A DNA stretch of 42,343 nucleotides from Saccharopolyspora elongata (GTDB taxonomy: Bacteria > Actinomycetota > Actinomycetes > Mycobacteriales > Pseudonocardiaceae): NCBI RefSeq assembly GCF_004348985.1, contig NZ_SMKW01000079.1, positions 1 through 42,343 on the forward strand. Direction: 5' to 3'. Shown here piece by piece: positions 25,536-33,435 of this stretch; position 1 is the first letter of the stretch; every line of letters starts with the position of its first letter. The notes beneath the pieces were generated by a model. The model did not search any database, was not told the DNA's origin, and saw nothing but the letters and a program-made list of their open reading frames with translations. The translations under genes were made by a program, and so were the position numbers.

Positions 25536-26810
25536 TCACAACCTGGTGTAGGCCTCGATGTCCTGCTCGAACTCGGTGATGGCTTCGGCAGTCAGCGTCG
25601 GCCGGGTGTCGGAGATCGCCCGCAGGTAGTCCTTCGTCGTAGCCAGCCCGCCGTCGTCGTGCAGCACGTCGCGCTCGAAGGCCGCCTGGGCGCCTTGGCG
25701 CGCGGCGAACTCGATGTCGGCCGGGGTGAACAGATCGGAGCGCTCCACCAGCAGGTCCAGGTCCACGTTGTCGCGCGCCGGGCCGAGGTAGCGCGACCAG
25801 ATCGCCCGCCTGGCGGGCGGGTCCGGCGGGCCTACCGGGATGATGTAGTCGAACCGGCCCGGCCGCAGGAACGCCGAGTCCAGGGAGCTCACCGAGTTCG
25901 TGGCGCAGACCAGCAGGCGGTGGTCGTGTTCGCGGAAGCCGGGGATCAGCTTGAGCAGTTCGTTGGTCACCCCGTGCGCAGGGCCGGCCGCGGGCGTCGA
26001 GCGGATCCCGGCGATCTCCTCGACCTCATCGATGAACAGCACCAGGTCGTCCAGTTCCTCCAGCTCGGCGAACACCGCCCGCAGCGAGGCCGCCAACCCG
26101 TCCGGGGACGACGCGGCCAGGCGCGACGGGAACAGCTCCACGAACGGCCAGTTCAGGCGGGAGGCGACCGCCTTGGCGAAGCTGGTCTTGCCGGTTCCCG
26201 GCGGCCCGAACAGCACGATCGCCTTCGGAGGCAGCACGCCGTGGCGTTCGGCCTGCGCGGAATGCGAGATCGGCAACACGACCCGTCGTTCGATGACGTC
26301 CTTTTCACGCTGCATGCCCGCCAGCGCGTCCCACTGCCCAGGCGGCAGCAGCCTGCCGCCGAGCTCCTCGAGCACGTCGAAGTCGGCCGGGTCGAGGTCC
26401 TCGACCTTCTCGAAGTAGGTCAGGTCGGTGCGCGGCCGGTAGCCGGAGTTGACCATCGCCCGAAACCCCGCGGCCCCCTCGGGGACCAGGCTCGCGATGC
26501 GGTGCACCCCCTGCCCGCGCAGCTTCTTCTCCAGCTCGGTCAGCAGCGCGCTGCCGATGCCGCGGTTGCGCCACCGGGCGTCGAGGGCGAACAGCGCCAA
26601 CCAGGCCCGCTCGCCCTCCACCTTCGCCGCTGCCATGCCCACGACGTCCTGCTCCACCACTGCGACCATCGCCGGATGACCGGCCCGCGCGATCGAGACC
26701 ACCTCGGCAGCGGAGAACACCGGCTCTCCACCCTCCCTGCTCTGGTCCCAGATGTGGATCGCCTGGTCCAGATCGTCGTCGTGAAAATCGCGCACCCGCC
26801 ACGATGGCAT
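25536..26810 (-). CDS. GNAT acetyltransferase-AAA+ ATPase fusion
   Basis: 424 residues in two parts. About 1-145 is a GNAT domain: WLALFALDARWRNRGIGSAL carries the acetyl-CoA R/Q-x-x-G-x-G/A site, followed by KLRGQGVHRIASLVPEGA. About 160-424 is a FtsH/CDC48-type AAA+ module: Walker A FGPPGTGKTS, Walker B LVLFIDEVEEIAG, sensor VCATNSVSSLD, then the Arg-finger-like LRPGRFDYIIPVG. There is no protease domain. The start is the ATG at 26810, with GGGAGG upstream. It follows mftF by 82 bp on the same strand with no terminator between, so it probably belongs to the mycofactocin operon. A job in remodelling or modifying a partner of the mycofactocin system is inference. Confidence 0.85.
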   Translation of the reverse strand: MPSWRVRDFHDDDLDQAIHIWDQSREGGEPVFSAAEVVSIARAGHPAMVAVVEQDVVGMAAAKVEGERAWLALFALDARWRNRGIGSALLTELEKKLRGQGVHRIASLVPEGAAGFRAMVNSGYRPRTDLTYFEKVEDLDPADFDVLEELGGRLLPPGQWDALAGMQREKDVIERRVVLPISHSAQAERHGVLPPKAIVLFGPPGTGKTSFAKAVASRLNWPFVELFPSRLAASSPDGLAASLRAVFAELEELDDLVLFIDEVEEIAGIRSTPAAGPAHGVTNELLKLIPGFREHDHRLLVCATNSVSSLDSAFLRPGRFDYIIPVGPPDPPARRAIWSRYLGPARDNVDLDLLVERSDLFTPADIEFAARQGAQAAFERDVLHDDGGLATTKDYLRAISDTRPTLTAEAITEFEQDIEAYTRL

Positions 26811-26892
26811 GGCACACCTCCCGGATTTCGCTTCGCACAGCAGGAAAAATCGCCTGCGAGCTGGGGTATTGCGGGGAAACTAACCGCCGCAC

Positions 26893-28359
26893 CTAGGGCC
26901 CGCAATGAGCCAGCCCACACTCGGATCGTTCTCGGAATCGATGCCGAAAGCGTCCACACCGGAATCCTGCGATCTTCGGGACCAGCGGCGCGGGCGTGCG
27001 CTGCCTCACCGCACCCCACCAGACTCCGGCCCCGTAGGCGAGATCGTCGAGCCTGCGCAAGGCGACGAAGGTGACCGGGTCCACTCGCGAACCCCTCCGG
27101 CTGCGCTCCACCAGTGCGTCCACAGTAGACCCCAGGATCAGCAATCGCCGTGCCCGCCGACTGCTGATCGCCAACGCGAGCGCGAGAGGCCAGTGATGTC
27201 GGACACCGGCACGCAGCAGCTGGACCGCGGTGGAGAACAACCCCGCCAGGGTCAGCAGGCCTGCCGCTCGCACTGGGGTGTCGGCGTCGGGCATCCGCCG
27301 GGCCAGGCGCACTCCGGCCACGGTGGACAGCCCCAGGGCAGCGGCGACGGCGGCAGGCCTGCGGGTCAGCAGCAGTCCGACGGCCAGCAGGGACCAGCCC
27401 GTCACGTGCATCGGTGGCACCTGGCCCGGATGCCTCCGAGCCAGCAACGCCGCACCCGAGCCGTAGAAGGCGCGCCGAGCAACCCACCGCACCAGGCCGG
27501 TTCGGTGGTCGTGGGCCACTTGCGCGGCGGGCACGTACCGGAGCCGCCACCCCGCGCGGTGCAGGCGCATGCACAGGTCGACGTCCTCGGCGACCCGGAG
27601 TTCTTCGGCGAAACCACCGGGAGCTGCCGAACGCCGCAGGACGATTGCCGCACTCGGCACGTACGCCACTTTGGACATCGGAATCACAGGAGCTTCAGCG
27701 GCTCCCAGGTCCAGGGGAGAGCAGGTCCGTTCGAATGCGCCGATGCGGGTCTCCCGCTCTTCCGGTAGGGCAACGATCCTCGGCGCGACGAGGCCGACGC
27801 AGGGATCGTCGAACTGCGCGAGCAGCGGCGGTAGCCAACCAGACAACGGGACGGTGTCGGAGTCGCAGAAGGTTACGAATTCCTGCGCCGTCGCGCGCAG
27901 GCCCGCGTTGCGAGCCGCCGCCGGTCCACGGCTGGTCTCGTGCCGGACGACCTCGGCGTCGTGCTCGCTCGCCACCGCCCGGACCGCCTCGCCATCGCGG
28001 GACCCATCGTCGACGACCACCACCGGCACATCGGCGGTCGCCGGGTCGGTCCGCACCGCGCGCAACACCCTGGCCAGCATGTCCACCCGATCTCGCACGG
28101 GGATCACGATGGCGACCGATCGCGGTTGTGTGCGCGCGGGGCGGGGATGGACCACACCCGCGTCGAGCAGTACGCGGGCGAGGCGGGCCGAGGTGGTGTC
28201 CCGGACGGTGAACGCCCCGCCCCCGAGCAGGTCCGCCGCGCGGCGGTTCAGCCGCAGCAGGCGGGCGGGGCTTCCCCCGAACACCAGCGTCCCGTCTCGC
28301 GAGATCCTGGTCGCCTTGTCCAACTCGACGGCGAAGCCCGTTGGCAGCGCGGTGCTCAT
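26893..28359 (-). CDS. mftF: mycofactocin glycosyltransferase MftF
   Basis: 488-residue GT2 family enzyme. The first ~95 residues (start MSTALPTGFAVELDKATRIS) form the MftF-specific N-terminal part; the GT-A domain has SVAIVIPVRDRVDMLARVLR, VVVVDDGSRDG, RGPAAARNAGLRA and FCDSDTVPLSGW (D-x-D), then VAEDVDLCMRLHRAGWRLRYVP. The C-terminal third is hydrophobic and helical and likely membrane-associated. MftF adds beta-1,4-glucose residues to the redox core, giving methyl-/oligoglucosyl mycofactocins. The ATG at 28359 overlaps the SDR stop (ATGA); a longer in-frame start at 28428 would overlap the SDR gene deeply. It is at the distal end of the biosynthetic operon. Confidence 0.93.
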   Translation of the reverse strand: MSTALPTGFAVELDKATRISRDGTLVFGGSPARLLRLNRRAADLLGGGAFTVRDTTSARLARVLLDAGVVHPRPARTQPRSVAIVIPVRDRVDMLARVLRAVRTDPATADVPVVVVDDGSRDGEAVRAVASEHDAEVVRHETSRGPAAARNAGLRATAQEFVTFCDSDTVPLSGWLPPLLAQFDDPCVGLVAPRIVALPEERETRIGAFERTCSPLDLGAAEAPVIPMSKVAYVPSAAIVLRRSAAPGGFAEELRVAEDVDLCMRLHRAGWRLRYVPAAQVAHDHRTGLVRWVARRAFYGSGAALLARRHPGQVPPMHVTGWSLLAVGLLLTRRPAAVAAALGLSTVAGVRLARRMPDADTPVRAAGLLTLAGLFSTAVQLLRAGVRHHWPLALALAISSRRARRLLILGSTVDALVERSRRGSRVDPVTFVALRRLDDLAYGAGVWWGAVRQRTPAPLVPKIAGFRCGRFRHRFRERSECGLAHCGP

Positions 28360-29135
28360 CCCATGAACCCCCCGTCGGCGTGCAGAACGGTTCCGTTGAT
28401 CGCGCTCGCCTCCGGCGAACATGCCCACGCCACCGCCGCCGCAACCTCCTCCGGTTCCAGCAACCGGTTGACGAGTTGATGCCTAGCAAGATCGTCCATA
28501 TTGGACAGTCCGTACAGGGCCGCGGTGGCACGAAGCATGTCCGTGCGAGTAGATCCGGGGGAAACCGCCACCGCGCCGATCCCGGTTCCCTGCAGATCGG
28601 CCGCCAGCCCTCGCACCAGTCCCAGGACCGCGTGTTTGGCCGCGCAATACGCTCCCAGGCGCCACAAGCCGGTGTGCGCCGCAGCGGAGGCGAGCGCGAC
28701 GAACCGGCCACGACGCGGCTCCGGTGCGCCCAACATCGCGGGAACTGCGGCTCTGGCCAGGTTCAGCAAGCCGACCACGTCAGTGGCAAACAGCGCATTC
28801 CACTGCTGGTCGGTGGTCTCCCACAGCGGTTGGCCGCCCAGGACCACGGCTGCGGCGCCTACCGCCGCGTCCAGGCGTCCGTGCCGGTGGAGTGCTTGCT
28901 CCACGGCGGCGTCGAGGACGCCCTGCTCGCGGACGTCGCCCAGCACGGCCGTCACGGTCCCGCTCTCCAGGCTCCGGAGCTGATCGGCGGTACCCAGCGG
29001 ATACGGCACGGCCGGATCGTCCTCGCAGAGATCGACCGCGAACACGTTCCACCCGTCGTCGCTGAGCCGACGCACAACGGCGGCGCCGATCCCACGTGCA
29101 GCGCCGGTGACCACGGCGGTCGGACGGCCGGTCAT
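28356..29135 (-). CDS. mycofactocin-associated SDR oxidoreductase
   Basis: 259 residues. TGAARGIGAAV near residue 9 binds NAD(P); a long insert after the second strand (VDLCEDDPAVPYPLGTADQL) is like those of mycofactocin-coupled SDRs, which keep NAD bound and hand electrons to mycofactocin. The catalytic Ser lies in ALASAAAHTGL and the Y-x3-K pair is YCAAK, followed by VSPGSTRTDM. The ATG at 29135 overlaps the mftE stop and the stop overlaps mftF, both ATGA. Its position inside the operon supports a role in mycofactocin redox chemistry, either as a client dehydrogenase or in cofactor handling. The substrate is unknown. Confidence 0.88.
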   Translation of the reverse strand: MTGRPTAVVTGAARGIGAAVVRRLSDDGWNVFAVDLCEDDPAVPYPLGTADQLRSLESGTVTAVLGDVREQGVLDAAVEQALHRHGRLDAAVGAAAVVLGGQPLWETTDQQWNALFATDVVGLLNLARAAVPAMLGAPEPRRGRFVALASAAAHTGLWRLGAYCAAKHAVLGLVRGLAADLQGTGIGAVAVSPGSTRTDMLRATAALYGLSNMDDLARHQLVNRLLEPEEVAAAVAWACSPEASAINGTVLHADGGFMG

Positions 29136-29860
29136 GACATGACCCCCGCCGGTGCCCGGACGAGGCGTCCTCGCCGCACGGTCCAGGACCGCACGGCGGC
29201 GCTGAGCCGGGTGGACATCTCGTTGAGCAGATTCTCGCCCTCGGCCGCCGACGCCCCACTGGGATCCCCCAGCACGCCGTTGGAGCTGACGGCGCGAACC
29301 GATGTCCGCACCAGTTCGCCCATGAGCTCCTCGACCGGCTCGGTGCGTCCGGCGCGAGCGCGGTCGCCCCGTACGGCGAGCGGCCGAAGCGCCATGAGCA
29401 TCGACGTTTCGGTCCGCCCCGCGTGGGCGTCTCCACGTCCGACCGCGCACGGCCACCAGGCGACGTCGCGCCGCTCGCGACGCAGTTGCGCGACGGCCTC
29501 GGCCAGCGTCGCATTGTTGCCGCCGTGCCCGTTGACGATCAGCATCCGCCCGCACCACCGCGAGAGTGAGCGGCCGAGTTCGACCAGGAGCAGGTGCACT
29601 GCTTCGCACCCGATCGAGACGGTGCCGGGGAAACCCTCGTGCTCACCGCTTGCGGTGTAGGGCTGGGTCGGGGCCAGCAGGACGTCGGTGTCCGCGCCGA
29701 GTTCGCGCACCGCCTGCCACGCCACCGCGGTTGCGATGGAGCTGTCGGTGTCCACCGGGAGGTGCAACCCGTGCTGCTCGCACGAGCCGAGCGGAACGAC
29801 GACGAGCGGGCGGCGGCCCTTGAGGTCCGGCCACGACTGCTCTGCGAGCAAGAGGCTCAT
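29132..29860 (-). CDS. mftE: mycofactocin peptidase MftE (creatininase family)
   Basis: 242 residues. The creatininase-fold metal site is visible: PLGSCEQHGLHLPVDTDS gives Glu, His and Asp ligands, and IVNGHGGNNATL gives the later His. MftE cuts the MftC-modified MftA peptide to release the C-terminal Val-Tyr-derived unit (AHDP), which becomes the redox head of mycofactocin. Both ends overlap neighbours by ATGA (ETF beta before, SDR after). The length and motifs are normal for MftE, and the presence of mftA with the IDGMCGVY tail confirms the assignment. Confidence 0.93.
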   Translation of the reverse strand: MSLLLAEQSWPDLKGRRPLVVVPLGSCEQHGLHLPVDTDSSIATAVAWQAVRELGADTDVLLAPTQPYTASGEHEGFPGTVSIGCEAVHLLLVELGRSLSRWCGRMLIVNGHGGNNATLAEAVAQLRRERRDVAWWPCAVGRGDAHAGRTETSMLMALRPLAVRGDRARAGRTEPVEELMGELVRTSVRAVSSNGVLGDPSGASAAEGENLLNEMSTRLSAAVRSWTVRRGRLVRAPAGVMS

Positions 29861-30756
29861 GGCCGGCTCCCGTCGCTCTCCGACAGGTAGCCGCGCTCGC
29901 GGAGGTAGCCGAGCAGTTCGTCCACGGCCTCTGACGCGGGAAGCGGGCCCACGACGCGCGCGGAGGTGCTCGCCTGGAACGCGCCGGTGAGTTCGACGAG
30001 CCGCTCCTGCGGCCGGTTCCCGGCCGGTGGTTCGATCGCGTGCGTGCGCGGGCGGCGCGGACCTTGCGCCAGCACCCTCGGCGACGCCGTTGCGGCGCTC
30101 GACTCCTTCACCACGGCGATTTCCCCGGATCGAGACGACAGCACCGCCGGCAGCGACGCCCGTCGCAAGCGGACTCCCGCGGCTTCCACTGAAACCACGG
30201 CTGGGCAGTTCACCTGCAGCACCTCCCGCCGACCGTGGTCGAGACGGCGGTGCACCAGCAGGTCGCCCACCTCGCCGGGTTCCAGGCGCACCACGCCCAG
30301 GGCCTGAGCCGCCCCGAACTCCGCCGCCAGGAACCCCGGCACTGTCCCGGTTCCACGATCGACCGAGCGGTCACCGCACAACGTGAGGGCAGGCACGCCG
30401 TACCGCCGGCGCACGGCCGCCGCCAGGGACCTGGCCACCTGCCGCCCGTTGCCGACCAGCGCCGAGGCATCCGGAGCCGCGGCGTCGACGCGCAGCGCCT
30501 CGGCTGCTCCGGCGGCCAGTGCCGCTCGCAGCGCCGCGTCGGCTTCTGGTGGCCCGCAGGTGACCGCCACGACGCGGCCGGACCACCGGCCCGCCAGGCG
30601 CAAGGCGTGTTCCAGCGCGGCCTCGTCGGCGGCCGACACTCCGGTGTCGTGCACCCCGACCTGAACCGAGCCGGTGAGCGGGTCGACCGACGCCCGCAGC
30701 CAAGACCACTTCAGCGCGGCGACGATCACCGGACCGCCGGATCCAACCATGTCCAT
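29857..30756 (-). CDS. mycofactocin-associated ETF beta subunit (FixA-like)
   Basis: 299 residues. The ETF beta/FixA fold is visible in VIVAALKWSWLRASVDPLTG, then SAADEAALEHALRLAG, VVAVTCGPPEADAALRAALA and LTLCGDRSVDRGTGTVPGFL; the C-terminal adenine-nucleotide-binding signature is degenerate. Together with the alpha subunit it should form the electron-transfer flavoprotein that links dehydrogenases to the FixC-like quinone oxidoreductase. The start is the first of two nearby ATGs (30756), placed seven bases after GAGGAG. A 107-bp gap separates it from fixX, the longest in this operon, so an internal promoter or processing site there is possible. Confidence 0.85.
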   Translation of the reverse strand: MDMVGSGGPVIVAALKWSWLRASVDPLTGSVQVGVHDTGVSAADEAALEHALRLAGRWSGRVVAVTCGPPEADAALRAALAAGAAEALRVDAAAPDASALVGNGRQVARSLAAAVRRRYGVPALTLCGDRSVDRGTGTVPGFLAAEFGAAQALGVVRLEPGEVGDLLVHRRLDHGRREVLQVNCPAVVSVEAAGVRLRRASLPAVLSSRSGEIAVVKESSAATASPRVLAQGPRRPRTHAIEPPAGNRPQERLVELTGAFQASTSARVVGPLPASEAVDELLGYLRERGYLSESDGSRP

Positions 30757-30863
30757 CAGGTCGCTCCTCGGAGCTGGTCTTCGACAGAAACTCTTCCAAC
30801 GGACCAAGCCGCTTTCCGCCGCGCGAGGTTTCGCCGCCGCGAGCGGAGTTCGAAGGCATGCGC

Positions 30864-31166
30864 TCAGCCGTTGCGGAACACGACGCCGTCACCGCCGTCG
30901 GGATAGGTCCAGGTGATCGCGCCCGACTCATTGCAGACCATGTAGCAGGTCCCGCACTCGAAGCACTGCTCGTAGTTGAACAGGATTCCGCCGTCGCCGG
31001 TCGGCACGAACAGCTTGGCCGGGCACGAGTGCACGCACGCCTTCGTCGTGCACGATCGGCACACCTCGGAGTCGACGGTGATGTGCGCCCGCTCGGAAAC
31101 CCGGAACTCCACGCCGTACATCCGCTCTTCGAACGACGTCGGCGGGTAGCGGTCGATACCCGTCAT
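30864..31166 (-). CDS. FixX-like 2[4Fe-4S] ferredoxin
   Basis: 100 residues. Two iron-sulphur motifs: CRSCTTKACVHSC (C-x2-C-x4-C-x3-C, FixX style) and CFECGTCYMVC (C-x2-C-x2-C-x3-C). The order and the FNYEQCFECGTC segment match FixX, the partner of FixC. It would carry electrons between ETF and the FixC flavoprotein or from FixC onward. ATG at 31166; the ribosome site AAGGGAG lies 12 bases inside the gap after the fixC stop. The beta subunit gene follows. The presence of all four FixABCX-type parts in a mycofactocin operon shows that this is a dedicated electron chain. Confidence 0.92.
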   Translation of the reverse strand: MTGIDRYPPTSFEERMYGVEFRVSERAHITVDSEVCRSCTTKACVHSCPAKLFVPTGDGGILFNYEQCFECGTCYMVCNESGAITWTYPDGGDGVVFRNG

Positions 31167-31178
31167 CGGTCACTCCCT

Positions 31179-32492
31179 TCATCGAAAGGCCCGCATACCC
31201 GCCAGCGCGTCGCGGGCGAGGTCGGTGAGCTTGATCCCCCGTCGCCGCGCGGTCCTGCGCAGCAATGCACCCAGCCGGGGCTTCGGTTCCGGGTTGTCCA
31301 CTGTGAACAGATGTTGCAGGAAGTCGCAGACCAAGCCCGGATATTCGTGCTGAACACGTGGCGAGAGCACGAACCCCGGCGCCCGCCGGAGGCGCCGGTG
31401 GTCGGCCAGGACGAAGGTGTCGGCCAACCGCTGGCGGTACTGCGCCAGCCCCGCCGCCGTCACGTCCCCTCGATCGAGCGCACGTGCGGCCGTTCGACCG
31501 GCGACCAGGCCGGAGCCGATCGCGAAGTTGACGCCCTCCAGCCAGATGCCCGCCGCCAGGCACATCCCGGCCGCGTCCCCGGCGAGCAGCAGCCCGTCGG
31601 TGGCCAGCCTGGGCATGTGGTCGTAGCCACCTTCGGGGATCAGGTGCGCGGAGTACTCCTTCAGCTCACTGCCCCGCAGCATCGGCGCTATCGATGGGTG
31701 CGCTTTGAGCTCGGCGAGCAGTTCCTCAGGCCTGCGGCCGGACCTCGCCAGGTCGGACAGCGCAAGCACGAGCCCGATGCTGACGGTTTCCTTGTTGGTG
31801 TAGAGGAAACCGCCGCCAGCGATCGGGCCGGTGCAGCCGACCATCTCGATGTCCAGTCCGTCGTCCGGGCCAAGGCCGAACCGGTCTTCGAGGACACCGC
31901 GCGGCAGCGCGAGGGTCTCCTTCACACCGAGCGTGTGGTGCTCGGCGTCGGCCGCCGGCAGCAGGCCGGCGCTCTTGGCCAGGAACGAGTTCACGCCATC
32001 GCAGGCGATCACCACCGGCGCACACAGATCACCGTCGGGCCGGTCGGTGCGGACACCGACGATCCGCCCGGTGTCCTCGCGGAGCAGTTCGGTCGCCACC
32101 GTGGAGGTGATCAGCTCGGCGCCCGCCCCCACCGCCTTGCCCGCGAGCCAGGAATCGAAGTCCGCGCGGTAGGTGGTCATGCCGTTGTGCGGCGGCCCGC
32201 TCCAGTCCTGGCTGCGGAAGTCCACCGATATCGACTGCGTCGGGGTGAGCATCATCGTGCTGCGGCGGGTGACCCACCGCTGCACCGGCACCTCGCTCCA
32301 CCACTGCTCGGCGACCTCGTCGAGGATGCGGCCGTAGACCACACCGCCGTAGACGTTCTTCGATCCGGGGAACGGACCGCGTTCCAGCAGCGCAACCCGG
32401 CGGCCCGCGCGGGCCAGTTCCAGCGCCGCGGCGGAGCCAGCCGGTCCCGCACCCACCACCACCGCGTCGAACTGCGTCTCGTCAACCGGCAC
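31179..32492 (-). CDS. FixC-like ETF-quinone oxidoreductase
   Basis: 437-residue FAD flavoprotein. N-terminal FAD motif AVVVGAGPAGSAAALELARAGRRVALLERG; then MTTYRADFDSWL, VIACDGVNSFLAKSAGLLP and the second FAD site DGLLLAGDAAGMCLAAGIWLEGVNFAIGSG. This is the FixC/ETF-QO pattern (about 430 residues in FixC, with the cluster supplied by FixX in trans). It should accept electrons from the ETF alpha/beta dimer and reduce quinone at the membrane. Start GTG at 32492 with GGAGG upstream; it overlaps the end of the ETF alpha gene by 11 bp. fixX follows 12 bp later. Confidence 0.9.
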   Translation of the reverse strand: MPVDETQFDAVVVGAGPAGSAAALELARAGRRVALLERGPFPGSKNVYGGVVYGRILDEVAEQWWSEVPVQRWVTRRSTMMLTPTQSISVDFRSQDWSGPPHNGMTTYRADFDSWLAGKAVGAGAELITSTVATELLREDTGRIVGVRTDRPDGDLCAPVVIACDGVNSFLAKSAGLLPAADAEHHTLGVKETLALPRGVLEDRFGLGPDDGLDIEMVGCTGPIAGGGFLYTNKETVSIGLVLALSDLARSGRRPEELLAELKAHPSIAPMLRGSELKEYSAHLIPEGGYDHMPRLATDGLLLAGDAAGMCLAAGIWLEGVNFAIGSGLVAGRTAARALDRGDVTAAGLAQYRQRLADTFVLADHRRLRRAPGFVLSPRVQHEYPGLVCDFLQHLFTVDNPEPKPRLGALLRRTARRRGIKLTDLARDALAGMRAFR

Positions 32493-33435
32493 GGTGCCTC
32501 CCTCCCGCGAACGACTGCTCCGCCACCCCGAGCCTGCGGGCCAGTTCCCGCAGCACCTCGGGCGCGTCGGCGACGATGCCCAGATCGGCCATGGCGGTCA
32601 TCGGGCACGACGGATCGGTGTTGATGCTCACGACGCAGTCGGGGTCGCCGAGCCCGCCGGTGTGCTGCGTGGCCCCGGAAATTCCGAACGCAACGTAGAG
32701 CCGCGGGTCGACGACGACCCCGGTGGTGCCGATCTGGCGGGAGTAGTCCAGCCAGCCCGCGTCGGTGACGACCCTGGTCGCCCCGACCGAGGCGCCCAGG
32801 ACTCGGGCCACCTCGCCCAGCAGCCGCATCGCCTCGGTTCCGGACTCCCCAGGTGGCACCAATCCCGCACCTCCGGCGAAGATCCGCGGCGCCTCACCGA
32901 GATCCATCGTGGACGGATCGGGCGGGAGAGTTTCGACCAGCCGCGCGTCGTGCCGGACCCGCTCCGGCACGACACGCGGCTCGATGCGCGGACGCTGCCG
33001 TCGCGCTTCGGCGCTCCGCGCATTCGGCGCGAGCGTGACGACCACGGGCCGGTCCACCGCGACGCGCAGTGCGACGCGATCGTCCAAGCGCGCCAGTTCC
33101 ACTTCGTCGTCGCCGCATCGGGTCGCCCAAGCCAGCAGCGGCCGGTCCAGCTCCACCGCCAGCCGCGGGGCAAGGTCGCGGCCGTCAGGTGATGCCGGCA
33201 GCACCACGATCCGGTGGTCGTCCAGCTCCGGCGCGATGCTCGCGGCGAGGCCGCCCATCTCGGCCGGGCTGCTCTCGGCGATCACGACGCGGTCCGCGCT
33301 GAGCCCTTCGGCGGCTGCGCGTGCGCCGCTGCCGACCACCAGGGCCGTACCTCCGGCTTCTGCCACTGCTTCGTCTGCCCCGAGCGGCAGCGTGCCGTCG
33401 CGCACGACGATCGCGGCGATCTTGTGCTGGCTCAC
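32482..33435 (-). CDS. mycofactocin-associated ETF alpha subunit (FixB-like)
   Basis: 317 residues. The N-terminal ETF domain (AAIVVRDGTLPLGADEAVAE) is followed by the FAD-binding C-terminal domain with its signature IFAGGAGLVPPGES, then TDAGWLDYSRQIGTTG, VVDPRLYVAFGISGATQHTGG and NTDPSCPMTAMADLGIVAD. These are the ETF alpha/FixB residues that hold FAD. The GTG start at 33435 overlaps the stop of OYE2 (GTGA); its own stop overlaps the FixC-like gene. The alpha and beta genes are separated by fixC and fixX here, a rearranged FixABCX order. It likely receives electrons from the OYE-type proteins or from MFT-linked dehydrogenases. Confidence 0.9.
   Translation of the reverse strand: MSQHKIAAIVVRDGTLPLGADEAVAEAGGTALVVGSGARAAAEGLSADRVVIAESSPAEMGGLAASIAPELDDHRIVVLPASPDGRDLAPRLAVELDRPLLAWATRCGDDEVELARLDDRVALRVAVDRPVVVTLAPNARSAEARRQRPRIEPRVVPERVRHDARLVETLPPDPSTMDLGEAPRIFAGGAGLVPPGESGTEAMRLLGEVARVLGASVGATRVVTDAGWLDYSRQIGTTGVVVDPRLYVAFGISGATQHTGGLGDPDCVVSINTDPSCPMTAMADLGIVADAPEVLRELARRLGVAEQSFAGGRHRAG

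Noticed and set aside
25215..27074. 619-codon open frame on the plus strand
   Set aside because: It crosses the antisense of the GNAT-AAA gene and has no recognisable domain. Its first 320 bases, which overlap no gene, also show none.
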